A stretch of DNA of 64,000 nucleotides, taken from NCBI GenBank assembly GCA_018335295.1, contig JAGXKI010000003.1:50194-114193 (forward strand), in the 5' to 3' direction. Source of the DNA: a bacterium. Lineage in GTDB: Bacteria; Acidobacteriota; Aminicenantia; Aminicenantales; Aminicenantaceae. The notes beneath the pieces are model-generated. The model was not told the origin of the DNA and did not search any database. It worked only from the letters and a program-made list of their open reading frames with translations. A program made the position numbers and the translations under genes. This document shows, in pieces, positions 16,616 to 25,150 of the stretch (its first letter is position 1; each line of letters starts with the position of its first letter).

Positions 16616-17311
16616 TTAGTGAGCCCGCACTCTCTTCCGTTTCTGTATGTAGTATTTTATAAGAAAAATCCCCAGAAGAAAACCCCCTATATGGGCAAAC
16701 CAGGCCACTCCTCCTCCCAATCCCACATTCATGATCTGAACAATAAACCATATTCCCAGGACAAAGAAAGCGGGGACAGGAACAATCCGGATGAAAATAA
16801 ACAGAAAAATTAAGGTAAGCACTCTAGCCTGGGGGTACAGGATCAAATAAGCCCCCAGTACCCCGGCAATGGCTCCGCTCGCTCCGATGACAGGAACCTG
16901 AGACCCGGAATTCAGTCCGATATGAACCAGGGAGGCTCCCAGTCCTGAAATAAGATAGAAAAAGAAGAACCGGAAAGACCCTAAAAAATCTTCCACATTG
17001 TTTCCAAATATCCAAAGATAAAGCATATTTCCGAACAGGTGCATCACACTCCCGTGCAAAAACAGGGAAGTCACAAGTGTCAACCAAGGAGACAGACGAT
17101 TTACAGGCTGATGAGTTTGAGCAGAGATTAAAGGAATAGATTGGAAATGAGTGATTTCGTAGGGAATCGCCCCCATTTTGTAAACAAAATACTGGAGTCC
17201 TTGCGGAGAGGAAACCTGATAGAAAAATACCACAATGTTGAGGGCTAGGAACAGGACAGTGATATAGGGAAATCGGGAAGTCGGATTATCATCTTTTAGG
17301 GGAATGAACAT
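16616..17311 (-). CDS. Rhomboid-family intramembrane serine protease
   Basis: 231 residues with about six transmembrane helices. The catalytic Ser lies in VIGASGAIAGVLGAY and the catalytic His in VAWFAHIGGFLLG. LHGSVMHLFGNMLYLWIFG is the conserved L1/TM2 region (HxxxN). The long loop between TM1 and TM2 fits the bacterial YqgP/GlpG-like type. Rhomboids cleave membrane proteins within or near the bilayer; the substrate is unknown. It shares the strand of the neighbouring lipoprotein gene but is separated from it by about 80 bp. Confidence 0.93.
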   Translation of the reverse strand: MFIPLKDDNPTSRFPYITVLFLALNIVVFFYQVSSPQGLQYFVYKMGAIPYEITHFQSIPLISAQTHQPVNRLSPWLTLVTSLFLHGSVMHLFGNMLYLWIFGNNVEDFLGSFRFFFFYLISGLGASLVHIGLNSGSQVPVIGASGAIAGVLGAYLILYPQARVLTLIFLFIFIRIVPVPAFFVLGIWFIVQIMNVGLGGGVAWFAHIGGFLLGIFLIKYYIQKRKRVRAH

Positions 17312-17392
17312 TGCGGACTAATGATGGTTCAAGGACCAGACCTCATGTCCCCTCTGATTCTTTTTCCCCTTAGTCAGTGAATGGATTTTTTT

Positions 17393-18451
17393 CTATTTCT
17401 TTTTTTTCAATTCTTCTTCCAGTTTATCTCTCTCAGCCTTCCTCTTTCTGAGTTCTTTAAACTTCTCGATGTACATGTCGGACCTCTGTTGGTATGTTTC
17501 GGCTTTATGAGGTTCCAGTTTGGCAAATAAACTCTTGTAGACAACACTCAACCAGGAATAAGGTTCCGGATACTTTGGCTCCAGTTCCTCGGCTTTCAGC
17601 AGGAGCTCCTCTGCTTCCCGGGCCAAAGCCAGTCGTTTTTCTTTGGGAAGGTTGGGAAGCCGGTAGGCTTTGGACCAACGGTTGACCGCTTTGGAGACCA
17701 ACGCCTGAGCATTCTTGGGAAAAAGCTTGATCCTTTTATCATGGAAGCGGTCGGCTTCATCGAATTTAGGCGGATCAAGATTTTCATAATATTGAGTGAT
17801 ATAGGCATATCCTTTTTCACTCTGAGGATCCAGCTCAATCCTTCGCAGATACATCTCTTCGGCTTTCTCTGCCGGAGTTTTAGTCCCATTGGCTTCAGCG
17901 GTCTCTGATTTTTCTTTTCCTTTTTTCTCTTTCTTCCCTTCTTCCCCTTTATCTTCACCCATTCCTACATACTTTTTGTAAAAATCAGCAACCACGTAGT
18001 AGTTGCTCATATTGGTGGGTTCCATCTCCAGGATCTTCACGTAAAACTCTTCAGCCTTTTTGAACTCCCTCAACTTATCGTACATATCTCCCAACGAGAA
18101 TATGATATCTTTATCATTAGGATTGCTTTCATAAGCTTTTTTCAAAGCTTCCAATGCTTTTTGGGCCTTTTTCTTATTCTCTTCTGTGTCCAAACCTGGT
18201 TTGTAAAGCTTTTTATAGCATTCCCCTAAATACCGATGGGCATTCTCCAGATCAGGGTTGTATTTCATTGCTTTTTCATATTCTTCAATGGCATCACGGT
18301 ATTTTTTCTTCTCAAAAAGGCTATTGGCATTGGAAAAATGATGATTAGCCCGTAATTTGCTGATTTTAAGGTTTCCACAGCTTGTGGATATGAATGACAC
18401 TCCGACTACTAGTGAAACGATTAAAAAAATGTTTATTCCTTTGCGGATCAT
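17393..18451 (-). CDS. TPR-repeat lipoprotein
   Basis: 352 residues. A lipobox (SFISTSCGN, Cys about residue 25) marks a lipoprotein. TPR units follow from about residue 35 (ANSLFEKKKYRDAIEEYEKAMKYNPD; ALEALKKAYESNPNDKDIIFSLGDMYDKL; KAEEFYVKILEMEPTN). A Lys/Glu-rich linker occurs near residues 170-190, and the C-terminal 40 residues are a charged coiled coil ending in KKKK. Likely a periplasmic or outer-membrane scaffold. AGGAGG precedes the ATG and it has its own promoter. Confidence 0.85.
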   Translation of the reverse strand: MIRKGINIFLIVSLVVGVSFISTSCGNLKISKLRANHHFSNANSLFEKKKYRDAIEEYEKAMKYNPDLENAHRYLGECYKKLYKPGLDTEENKKKAQKALEALKKAYESNPNDKDIIFSLGDMYDKLREFKKAEEFYVKILEMEPTNMSNYYVVADFYKKYVGMGEDKGEEGKKEKKGKEKSETAEANGTKTPAEKAEEMYLRRIELDPQSEKGYAYITQYYENLDPPKFDEADRFHDKRIKLFPKNAQALVSKAVNRWSKAYRLPNLPKEKRLALAREAEELLLKAEELEPKYPEPYSWLSVVYKSLFAKLEPHKAETYQQRSDMYIEKFKELRKRKAERDKLEEELKKKK

Positions 18452-18494
18452 TATGACCTCCTCTATTCTCTTTGTCGATCATATTCCAACCTAA

Positions 18495-18523
18495 TTTATA
18501 AATGAAGACGAAACTAAAGTCAA
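18495..18523 (-). promoter_or_regulatory. Promoter of the TPR lipoprotein
   Basis: Reverse strand: TTGACT (18523-18518), 17-bp spacer, TATAAA (18500-18495). Confidence 0.6.
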
Positions 18524-18542
18524 GAATGGATAAAAAGAAGCT

Positions 18543-19877
18543 TTACGTCGATGGGGGAATCCCTTTTTTTCTCACGAGGAAACGGATGGGGGTTCCCCAA
18601 AAATCAAAGGCTTCCCTTAGAGCTCGGATTAAAAATTTCTCATAAGAAGAGGCCAAAGAAAAACGAGAATTGGTGAACAGGATAAACGTAGGGGGAAGAA
18701 TTCCTGATTGAGCCATATATTTTATCTTCAGCCGGGTCTTTCGGTGAGATAATGGGGGATAGTTTTGATTGATCCATTCTTTGAATTCGTTGAGAAGAGA
18801 GGTAGAAATTTTCTTGCAGCCAGAGGACCACACTTGTTCAGCGGTATCAATTATTCTCCCAACCCGCTGACCTGTTTTGGCACTGATCAAAAGGACCGGA
18901 ACATAATCCACAAAACCCATCCTTTGATAAACCCGGTCTCTTAATATTCGGGGCGGAATCTTCTGATGAAAAACCATATCCCATTTATTTAGAGCCATCA
19001 GAAAGGGTTTCCCTGATTCCTGAGCCAAGTGAGCGATGTTTATATCCTGACGGGTGGGGTATTCCTGAATATCCATGATCACACATACCACATCCGCTCT
19101 TCGGATATCTTTTTTGGCTTTAATGACACTGGCCTTGTCACGTTTATCCTTGGTCCGGCTTAACTTACGAATTCCTGCTGTATCCACCAAACCGAAGACC
19201 TTTTTATTTCTGTATAAAAATGTACCCGTGCTGTCCCGGGTCGTACCCGGAATCTCACTCACAATCACCTTTTCTTCTCCAATCAGAGAGTTTACAATCG
19301 AAGATTTTCCCACGTTGCTGCGCCCCACCAGAGCGATATCCAAAGGAATGAGATCTTCTTTTTCTTCCGGAGATGGTGTAGGAATCACTTCCCCGAGTTT
19401 CTCTTCCAGAGAATCCAAGTTCCTCTTATGCTCAGCAGAAACAGCAAAGACCTCAGGGTTCCCTAACCGGTAGTATTCTCCCATTTTTTCTTCTCCCGAG
19501 GAAGAATCAATCTTATTCACCACCACCAATATGGTTTTATTCAATTTTTTCAAAGACCTATACAGGTCTATTTCGGCCGGGGAAAGGTCTCGTTTTCCAT
19601 CCAGCACATAAAGGATGACGTCCGCTTCTAAAGAAGCTTCCCAGGCCTTTTGTTTGGCTTGATAAGAGAAAGGGTCATCTGGAGAATGGAAAAATCCCCC
19701 TGTATCCACCAGGATAAATTCTTTCTCCTCCACATAGCATAAGGCCGAAATTTGGTCTCTGGTCATACCCGGTAGAGAATGAACAAGAGATTTTTTCTGC
19801 CTTAAAAGTCGGTTAAATAGTGTCGATTTCCCCACATTGGGAAAACCCACAATGACCACCTTGTTGAGGTGTTTCAT
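18543..19877 (-). CDS. der: Ribosome biogenesis GTPase Der (EngA)
   Basis: About 444 residues with two tandem GTPase domains, the Der hallmark. G1 motifs are GFPNVGKST (first) and GRSNVGKSS (second); G3 motifs DTGG and DTAG; G4 motifs NKID and NKWD. The C-terminal KH-like domain follows (NQNYPPLSHRKTRLKIKYMAQ). Der is needed for 50S assembly. The ATG at 19877 gives MKHLNKVVIVG, the usual N-terminus; an in-frame TTG at 19892 would add five residues. Neither has a good ribosome site; translation may be coupled to the GerMN gene 20-40 bp upstream. Confidence 0.96.
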   Translation of the reverse strand: MKHLNKVVIVGFPNVGKSTLFNRLLRQKKSLVHSLPGMTRDQISALCYVEEKEFILVDTGGFFHSPDDPFSYQAKQKAWEASLEADVILYVLDGKRDLSPAEIDLYRSLKKLNKTILVVVNKIDSSSGEEKMGEYYRLGNPEVFAVSAEHKRNLDSLEEKLGEVIPTPSPEEKEDLIPLDIALVGRSNVGKSSIVNSLIGEEKVIVSEIPGTTRDSTGTFLYRNKKVFGLVDTAGIRKLSRTKDKRDKASVIKAKKDIRRADVVCVIMDIQEYPTRQDINIAHLAQESGKPFLMALNKWDMVFHQKIPPRILRDRVYQRMGFVDYVPVLLISAKTGQRVGRIIDTAEQVWSSGCKKISTSLLNEFKEWINQNYPPLSHRKTRLKIKYMAQSGILPPTFILFTNSRFSLASSYEKFLIRALREAFDFWGTPIRFLVRKKGIPPST

Positions 19878-19914
19878 TGGAAATGAACTCAATCCATGGG
19901 AGTTAAATCCGGGT

Positions 19915-20490
19915 TTACCACACCACTAAATCTTCCCTGGAGGAGAAAGCCCTGCTGAGATCAACATGTCCCTTCAAAGTCTGTCTTCCTCCTCCATCCA
20001 CCAGTACATGAACCTTCTTGATTTGTTCAAAATTATGGGTGAGAGAATTGACGATAGAAAATATCGTGGAAACCTCTGCCGTGGAACCTGAAGGATGCTT
20101 TTCGCGAAGTGTTATGGAAAAGTCCACATAAGCTACCCCTTTCTCTGTAATGTACAGCTCTCTCAAATTGGTTCCTACAGGGAAAGGGGAAATATATCCT
20201 TCCTCAGAGCCTCGAACAAGTTCGTGGACGGTTTGTTTCGCCTGATCCGCCAAAGAAGGGTGAAGGGGTATTTCTCTTTCTTCAGGATGGAGATAACCAT
20301 CTTCGGAAAGATAAAACAGGACCACTTTTTGGGTCTCCATGGTTTCTTCCGATGACTTCTCTGAGGAACTCAAAGACTTTGGAGAAGTGCTCACCTGGTT
20401 CTCTTCTCCTACAGTGATAAAGAAAATCACCAGCAGGAGAATCAACAGGGAGAAAAGAGCTCCTAAGATAATTAATTTTTTAGTCTCCAT
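19915..20490 (-). CDS. GerMN-domain membrane-anchored protein
   Basis: 191 residues. One N-terminal membrane segment (about 6-27), a Ser-rich linker, then a GerMN domain: VVLFYLSEDGYLHPEEREIP, TVHELVRGS, GTNLRELYITEKGVAYVDFS and STIFSIVNSLTHNF. GerMN domains occur in sporulation GerM and in cell-wall-linked lipoproteins of non-sporulating bacteria. Its position directly after a cell-wall amidase gene supports an envelope/peptidoglycan role. Confidence 0.9.
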   Translation of the reverse strand: METKKLIILGALFSLLILLLVIFFITVGEENQVSTSPKSLSSSEKSSEETMETQKVVLFYLSEDGYLHPEEREIPLHPSLADQAKQTVHELVRGSEEGYISPFPVGTNLRELYITEKGVAYVDFSITLREKHPSGSTAEVSTIFSIVNSLTHNFEQIKKVHVLVDGGGRQTLKGHVDLSRAFSSREDLVVW

Positions 20491-20512
20491 GTTCTTTTAA
20501 CTCTTGGATTCT

Positions 20513-21694
20513 CTATTGAGACTCACGACGGAGGTAACTCACCAATCCTTTGTATATGGACTCAGCCACTTTCTTCTGAAATCGCTCTTTTATCAGTTTT
20601 TTTTCCTCTTCCGGGTTGGAGATAAAAGCGACTTCCACCAATACCGCCGGACAGGCAACCCCTTTTAAAACTTTAAAAGGAGCTTGTTTGATGCCTCTAT
20701 GGGATGTCCCCAATAGGGCATTCAGTTCTTTTTGGATGGACTCGGCCAAAACACTGCTCTGTTTCAAATAGGCGGTCTGTGCCATATCCCATAAAATCAT
20801 CTCAATGTCATCTTGATTTTCTTCTTTAATTTCTCCTTCCATCTCGGATGAATGATTCTCAAGATAGGCTAAACGCCGGGCTTCTTCATCAGTGGCGTTC
20901 AAACTGAGAAAATAAACTTCTGAACCTCTCGCTTCCTGGCGGAAGGAACTGTTGGCATGAATGCTGAGAAACAAGAAGGCGTCATTGCTGTTGGCTATGG
21001 CTGCTCTTGAAGTCAGAGGAATATTTACATCCTCTTCTCGGGTAAGCACCACCCGGTAGGCTAAATTCCGTCGAATGATATCTCTTAAGCGCAGGCTGAT
21101 ATCCAGCGTCACATCCTTTTCCGAAGCTCCATTCTCTCCATGAGCTCCGGTCTCCAATCCTCCATGCCCGGGGTCGATCACGATGGTCTTTTGTGTGGAC
21201 TGGGGCTGAGAAGAAGAAAATGAGGAAGATTTTCCGTTAGAATCTCTATTCTCTGGAGGTGTCTCTCTTTTAGGTGAAAGATCATTTTTTCCATCTCCAT
21301 TCTCCCCTTTCTGAACATCCAAAACCAACCGATGGGGGTCAGATAAAAGGAAAACATCGCAACTGAAATCAGGATCATTCGTCTGAATGGAGATGATATA
21401 GGAGGCGGCTCCTTTAGACCACCCCACCGATTTGATCAACTCACTCTCCACAGAAGCCTTATAGATCCGGTAGGATTGGTCTGCTTTTATGTTCACCATC
21501 AGGAGCGAAGATTGCTTCTCTATATTTGAATTCAAAGGGGAAGGGGACTGGATAAATATCCGGGTGAACTGAGGGTAGGACTTACCATATAATTTTATAA
21601 TCGGTTTTTCTTGGGAATGAAGGAAGGGAACAAAAAAAAACACAAAAAAAAGACAGAAGAAAATGATCTTTTTTTGACTGTTTACCAATTTCAT
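20513..21694 (-). CDS. N-acetylmuramoyl-L-alanine amidase (AmiC-like, AMIN + Amidase_3)
   Basis: 393 residues: signal peptide, N-terminal AMIN-like beta domain (about 35-130), Ser-rich linker, and a C-terminal Amidase_3 zinc domain. IDPGHGG and SIHANSS provide metal-binding His residues, and VLVEVAFISN carries the catalytic Glu. It cleaves the peptide from the glycan in septal peptidoglycan. The frame stays open to 21754, but the ATG at 21694 begins the signal peptide. Only 13 nt separate this ATG from the tmRNA CCA end, so the gene is probably expressed by read-through from the tmRNA promoter. Confidence 0.94.
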   Translation of the reverse strand: MKLVNSQKKIIFFCLFFVFFFVPFLHSQEKPIIKLYGKSYPQFTRIFIQSPSPLNSNIEKQSSLLMVNIKADQSYRIYKASVESELIKSVGWSKGAASYIISIQTNDPDFSCDVFLLSDPHRLVLDVQKGENGDGKNDLSPKRETPPENRDSNGKSSSFSSSQPQSTQKTIVIDPGHGGLETGAHGENGASEKDVTLDISLRLRDIIRRNLAYRVVLTREEDVNIPLTSRAAIANSNDAFLFLSIHANSSFRQEARGSEVYFLSLNATDEEARRLAYLENHSSEMEGEIKEENQDDIEMILWDMAQTAYLKQSSVLAESIQKELNALLGTSHRGIKQAPFKVLKGVACPAVLVEVAFISNPEEEKKLIKERFQKKVAESIYKGLVSYLRRESQ

Positions 21695-21707
21695 CTCTCT
21701 GTTGCGT

Positions 21708-22056
21708 TGGTGGAGGCGGCGGGAATCGAACCCGCGTCCGAAGACCTTCGACACGAGGCTTCTACATGCTTATCCTCTTCTCTATTTTCGTTCCCCGATT
21801 TCTGAAGAGGAAAGAAACCGAGGAACTAATCCTGTGAATGGTTCGCTCACCGGATCCAGGATCCATCCGGATCGCTATCCTGCTGGTCGACGCTTCTCAA
21901 GCACCGCAGGAAAGTGCAAGAGAAACGGCATGCCTATTCTTTAGGCAGCGACTGGTTGTGCTTCTGCACTTAGTTATATCCACCTTTTTCCGGGGTGGGT
22001 GGAACCCCGACATGCAGCCTCTGTCTCATGACCTCCGTCGAGACCAGATCGCCCCC
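21708..22056 (-). ncRNA. ssrA: Transfer-messenger RNA (tmRNA)
   Basis: 349 nt. The 5' GGGGGCG and the 3' CGCCTCC pair as a 7-bp acceptor stem (one G-U) followed by ACCA, and the T arm GGTTCGATTCCC is present. The mRNA-like part has the resume codon GCA at 21967-21965 and encodes AEAQPVAA before TAA (21943-21941). tmRNA with SmpB rescues stalled ribosomes and tags the peptide for proteolysis. CCA is encoded. A near-perfect promoter lies just upstream. Confidence 0.95.
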
Positions 22057-22069
22057 AGTTCAAGTATCA

Positions 22070-22099
22070 ATTATAGAGGACAATTCCAAAATTTGTCAA
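22070..22099 (-). promoter_or_regulatory. tmRNA promoter
   Basis: Reverse strand: TTGACA (22099-22094), 18-bp spacer, TATAAT (22075-22070). Both hexamers match consensus; the start is expected at about 22062, a few nt before the mature 5' end. Confidence 0.8.
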
Positions 22100-22118
22100 C
22101 GAAATGAATCTCCAAAGG

Positions 22119-22195
22119 TGGCGGGGCCGACGAGATTTGAACTCGCGACCTCCGGCGTGACAGGCCGGCGTTCTTGCCATCTGAACTACGACCCC
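22119..22195 (-). tRNA. tRNA-Asp (GTC)
   Basis: 77 nt including encoded CCA. Acceptor GGGGTCG/CGGCCCC, discriminator G, anticodon stem CCGGC/GCCGG around CTGTCAC giving anticodon GTC. It lies just upstream of the tmRNA promoter on the same strand. Confidence 0.97.
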
Positions 22196-22295
22196 GCTCT
22201 TTAAATTCATTACAATGGTAAATGAACTCTCCATCTTTTTCAACACCTTTAAAGAAACAACCTCCAGAAAAAGGAAGCCATCCCCCTTTTTTAAA

Positions 22296-22324
22296 TTGAC
22301 AGCTTCAAAAGACAATGATATATT
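22296..22324 (+). promoter_or_regulatory. Promoter of citrate synthase
   Basis: TTGACA (22296-22301), 17-bp spacer, TATATT (22319-22324); AGGAGG at 22361-22366 precedes the ATG. Confidence 0.7.
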
Positions 22325-22373
22325 TAATTTTTCTTAATATATACTCTTAAACCCCACCAAAGGAGGTTAATGA

Positions 22374-23672
22374 ATGTCTTCATTAAAAGACAAACTCAGG
22401 ACAAAGATTGATCCGATGCGTGAACGGGTCCAAAGTCTCATTAAAGAACATGGGGCCAAATCCATTTCGGAAGTTTCCATCAAGCAAGCTTATGGTGGAA
22501 TTCGGGGGGTCAAAGCTCTGGTAACGGAAACTTCTGCCCTCGATCCCTATGAAGGAATCCGGTTCCGGGGCTATAACCTTCCCCAACTCCGCGAAAAATT
22601 ACCCAAGGCTGAAGGCGGCGGCGAACCTCTTCCTGAAGGAATCTTTTATCTCATTCTGACAGGGGATATTCCTACAAAAGACGATGTTAAGGAAATCACT
22701 CAAGAATGGCAGAAAAGAGGAGAACTCCCTGATTATCTCATCGAAATCCTCAATTCTATCCCTAAAGACACTCACCCCATGACTCAATTCTCTACTGGAA
22801 TCCTTTCTCTCCAAAAAGATTCGGTTTTCGCTAAAAAATACGCCAAAGGCATCAGCAAAATGGAACTCTGGGACCCTATGTACGAAGATGTGATGAATCT
22901 TTTGGCAAAGCTCCCGGCGATTGCGGCCTTCATTTACCGGAAGATTTACAAGAATGACGAGCCGATTCCTCCGGATAACTCCCTGGATTGGGGGGCTAAT
23001 TTTGCTCATATGATCGGAATTGATAAGGAAGAATTCAAGGAACTGATGCGCCTTTATCTCGTTCTCCACAGTGACCACGAAGGTGGAAATGTATCGGCCC
23101 ATACCACTCACCTAGTAGGCTCAGCCCTTTCCGATGCTTATTATGCCCTCTCGGCAGGGATGAACGGCTTAGCCGGACCTCTCCATGGATTGGCCAACCA
23201 AGAGGCTCTTAGATGGATACTGAAATTAATGGATGAACTGGGCGGCGTCCCTACCAAAGATCAGCTGAAAAAATACATATGGGACACTCTGAACGCGGGA
23301 CAAGTCATCCCCGGATTCGGCCATGCGGTCCTCCGCCAAACTGACCCCCGGTACACGGCTCAAAGGGAATTTGCCCTGAAACATTTACCCGACGATGAAA
23401 TATTCCAGGTGGTGAATTCTCTTTACGAAATCGTCCCCGACATTCTGAAAGAACACGGCAAAGCCAAGAATCCATGGCCAAATGTAGACGCTCATTCTGG
23501 AACTTTACTCTACCATTATGGAGTGAAAGAAATATCCTTCTACACGGTCTTCTTTGGTGTTTCCAGAGCTATCGGTGTTCTTTCCTCTCTGATATGGGAC
23601 AGAGCCCTAGGTCTGCCTATCGAGAGACCCAAGAGTGTGACCACAGACTGGATCGAAGAACAAGTCAAATAG
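22374..23672 (+). CDS. gltA: Citrate synthase
   Basis: 432 residues, closer in style to the eukaryote-like citrate synthases (long N-terminus, PAIAAFIYRKIY). Active-site elements are all visible: HSDHEGGN (oxaloacetate-binding His), GPLHGLANQEA (second His), PGFGHAVLRQTDPR and NVDAHSG with the catalytic Asp. It condenses acetyl-CoA and oxaloacetate at the entry of the TCA cycle, and may feed an incomplete or glutamate-producing branch in this apparent anaerobe. Strong promoter, AGGAGG site and its own terminator make it a single-gene transcript. Confidence 0.96.
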   Translation: MSSLKDKLRTKIDPMRERVQSLIKEHGAKSISEVSIKQAYGGIRGVKALVTETSALDPYEGIRFRGYNLPQLREKLPKAEGGGEPLPEGIFYLILTGDIPTKDDVKEITQEWQKRGELPDYLIEILNSIPKDTHPMTQFSTGILSLQKDSVFAKKYAKGISKMELWDPMYEDVMNLLAKLPAIAAFIYRKIYKNDEPIPPDNSLDWGANFAHMIGIDKEEFKELMRLYLVLHSDHEGGNVSAHTTHLVGSALSDAYYALSAGMNGLAGPLHGLANQEALRWILKLMDELGGVPTKDQLKKYIWDTLNAGQVIPGFGHAVLRQTDPRYTAQREFALKHLPDDEIFQVVNSLYEIVPDILKEHGKAKNPWPNVDAHSGTLLYHYGVKEISFYTVFFGVSRAIGVLSSLIWDRALGLPIERPKSVTTDWIEEQVK

Positions 23673-23691
23673 TTCTTCCCGAAGAGAATAC

Positions 23692-23727
23692 AAAGAGCAG
23701 TGGACCCAGTTCCACTGCTCTTTTTTT
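23692..23727 (+). terminator. Rho-independent terminator after citrate synthase
   Basis: GAGCAGTGGA (23695-23704), loop CCCAGT, TCCACTGCTC (23711-23720), then seven T. The stem is perfect. It overlaps the stop codon end of the convergent aldehyde dehydrogenase gene. Confidence 0.92.
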
Positions 23728-25150
23728 ATTTCACATCGGAGAGATTGAAGCAGATCACCTTAGGTTCGGTCATCTCCTGCAGGGCAAACTTGACCCCTTC
23801 TCGGCCCAGACCTGAATATTTGACTCCCCCGAACGGCATCGAATCCAACCGGTAATCGGTGGAATCATTGACCATAACTCCCCCGCAATCCAAATTATAG
23901 GCTGCTTTAAACGCCACGTCCACATCTTTGGTAAAGATGGCGGTATGGAGACCGTAGGGAAGTTGATTGGCCTTGGAAATGGCTTCATCCAATCCTTTTA
24001 TGGGATACAGGTTGACCGTGGGACCAAACACTTCTTCACAATGGAGGGCGGCTGTTTCCGGAACTCCTTCCAGCACAGTGGGTTCATGCAGGGTTCCCTT
24101 CCGTTTACCTCCTGTTAAAATTTGAGCGTCTCCTTCTACCGCTTCAGAAATCCACTCTTCCACACGAACGGCTTCCTTTTCTGTGATCATCGGTCCCATA
24201 TCCGTGTTTTCATCAAGCTTATCTCCGATTCGGTACTGAGAGGTACGATCGACAAAATCCTTTTTAAATGCTTCATAGACGGAATAATGGATATAAAGAC
24301 GCTGAACTCCGATGCAATTCTGTCCTGCGCCCCAAAAAGCTCCCGAAACACAGGAGTCCACAGCCGTTTCCAACTCCGCATCCTCCCAGACGATAACGGG
24401 CGAATCAGAGCCTAGTTCCATTCCTGTTTTTTTTATCCCGGCGAGACGAGCAATCTTTTTCCCGGCTTCCACTCCTCCAGTGAAAGAAATCATCCGACTT
24501 CTCTCATCCTGGACCAGTAAATCTCCTATTTCTGATCCCTTTCCTGTCAGAACCTGCAAGGCCCTGGGGGGCAATCCGGCCTCCAAAAAAGCCCCGGCCA
24601 GCTTAAGGGCCGAAAGGGGAGTCACGGTGGCCGGTTTGAGAACCACTGAATTTCCGGAGGCCAGAGCAGGGCCTAATTTATGAGCCACCAGATTCAAAGG
24701 ATCATTAAAGGGCGTAATAGCCAGGATAATCCCGATAGGAAACCTGTAATAATAACCCCTGCGGTTTTCTCCTCCAGGAAAAGAATCAAAGGGAATGGTT
24801 TCTCCCAAAATACGTTTGGATTCTTCAGCCGACACAGTCAGGGTGTTGACACATCGAGCGGCCTCTTTCTCTGCTTCCCGGATAGTCTTGGATCCCTCTC
24901 TGGCAATCAACTGGGCAAAATCATCTAGGTTATCCGAAACATTGGAAGCGGTCTTGTAAAGAATCTGAGCTCTCTGGTGAACCGGCACATTCTTAATTTC
25001 CTCAAATCCTCCTGCGGCTGATTTCATGGCTTTTCCCACATCCTCCTTATTTCCTTTAGGCACGGTATCGATCACAGAATCATCATAAGGGTCCTTCACT
25101 TCAATCTTTTCGTTTTTATCCACCCATTTTCCTTCCAACAGCATTTTCAT
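23726..25150 (-). CDS. Aldehyde dehydrogenase family protein
   Basis: 474 residues. Catalytic Cys in GAGQNCIGVQR, catalytic Glu in GMELGSDSP, cofactor loop ISFTGGVEAGKKIA, and NDPLNLVAHKLGPALASGN. It most resembles lactaldehyde/succinate-semialdehyde-type ALDHs that oxidise an aldehyde to an acid with NAD(P)+. It overlaps the upstream homoserine-dehydrogenase-like gene by 4 bp, so the two proteins are made together. That suggests the dehydrogenase product, an amino-acid semialdehyde, as a possible substrate. Substrate not provable here. Confidence 0.88.
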   Translation of the reverse strand: MKMLLEGKWVDKNEKIEVKDPYDDSVIDTVPKGNKEDVGKAMKSAAGGFEEIKNVPVHQRAQILYKTASNVSDNLDDFAQLIAREGSKTIREAEKEAARCVNTLTVSAEESKRILGETIPFDSFPGGENRRGYYYRFPIGIILAITPFNDPLNLVAHKLGPALASGNSVVLKPATVTPLSALKLAGAFLEAGLPPRALQVLTGKGSEIGDLLVQDERSRMISFTGGVEAGKKIARLAGIKKTGMELGSDSPVIVWEDAELETAVDSCVSGAFWGAGQNCIGVQRLYIHYSVYEAFKKDFVDRTSQYRIGDKLDENTDMGPMITEKEAVRVEEWISEAVEGDAQILTGGKRKGTLHEPTVLEGVPETAALHCEEVFGPTVNLYPIKGLDEAISKANQLPYGLHTAIFTKDVDVAFKAAYNLDCGGVMVNDSTDYRLDSMPFGGVKYSGLGREGVKFALQEMTEPKVICFNLSDVK

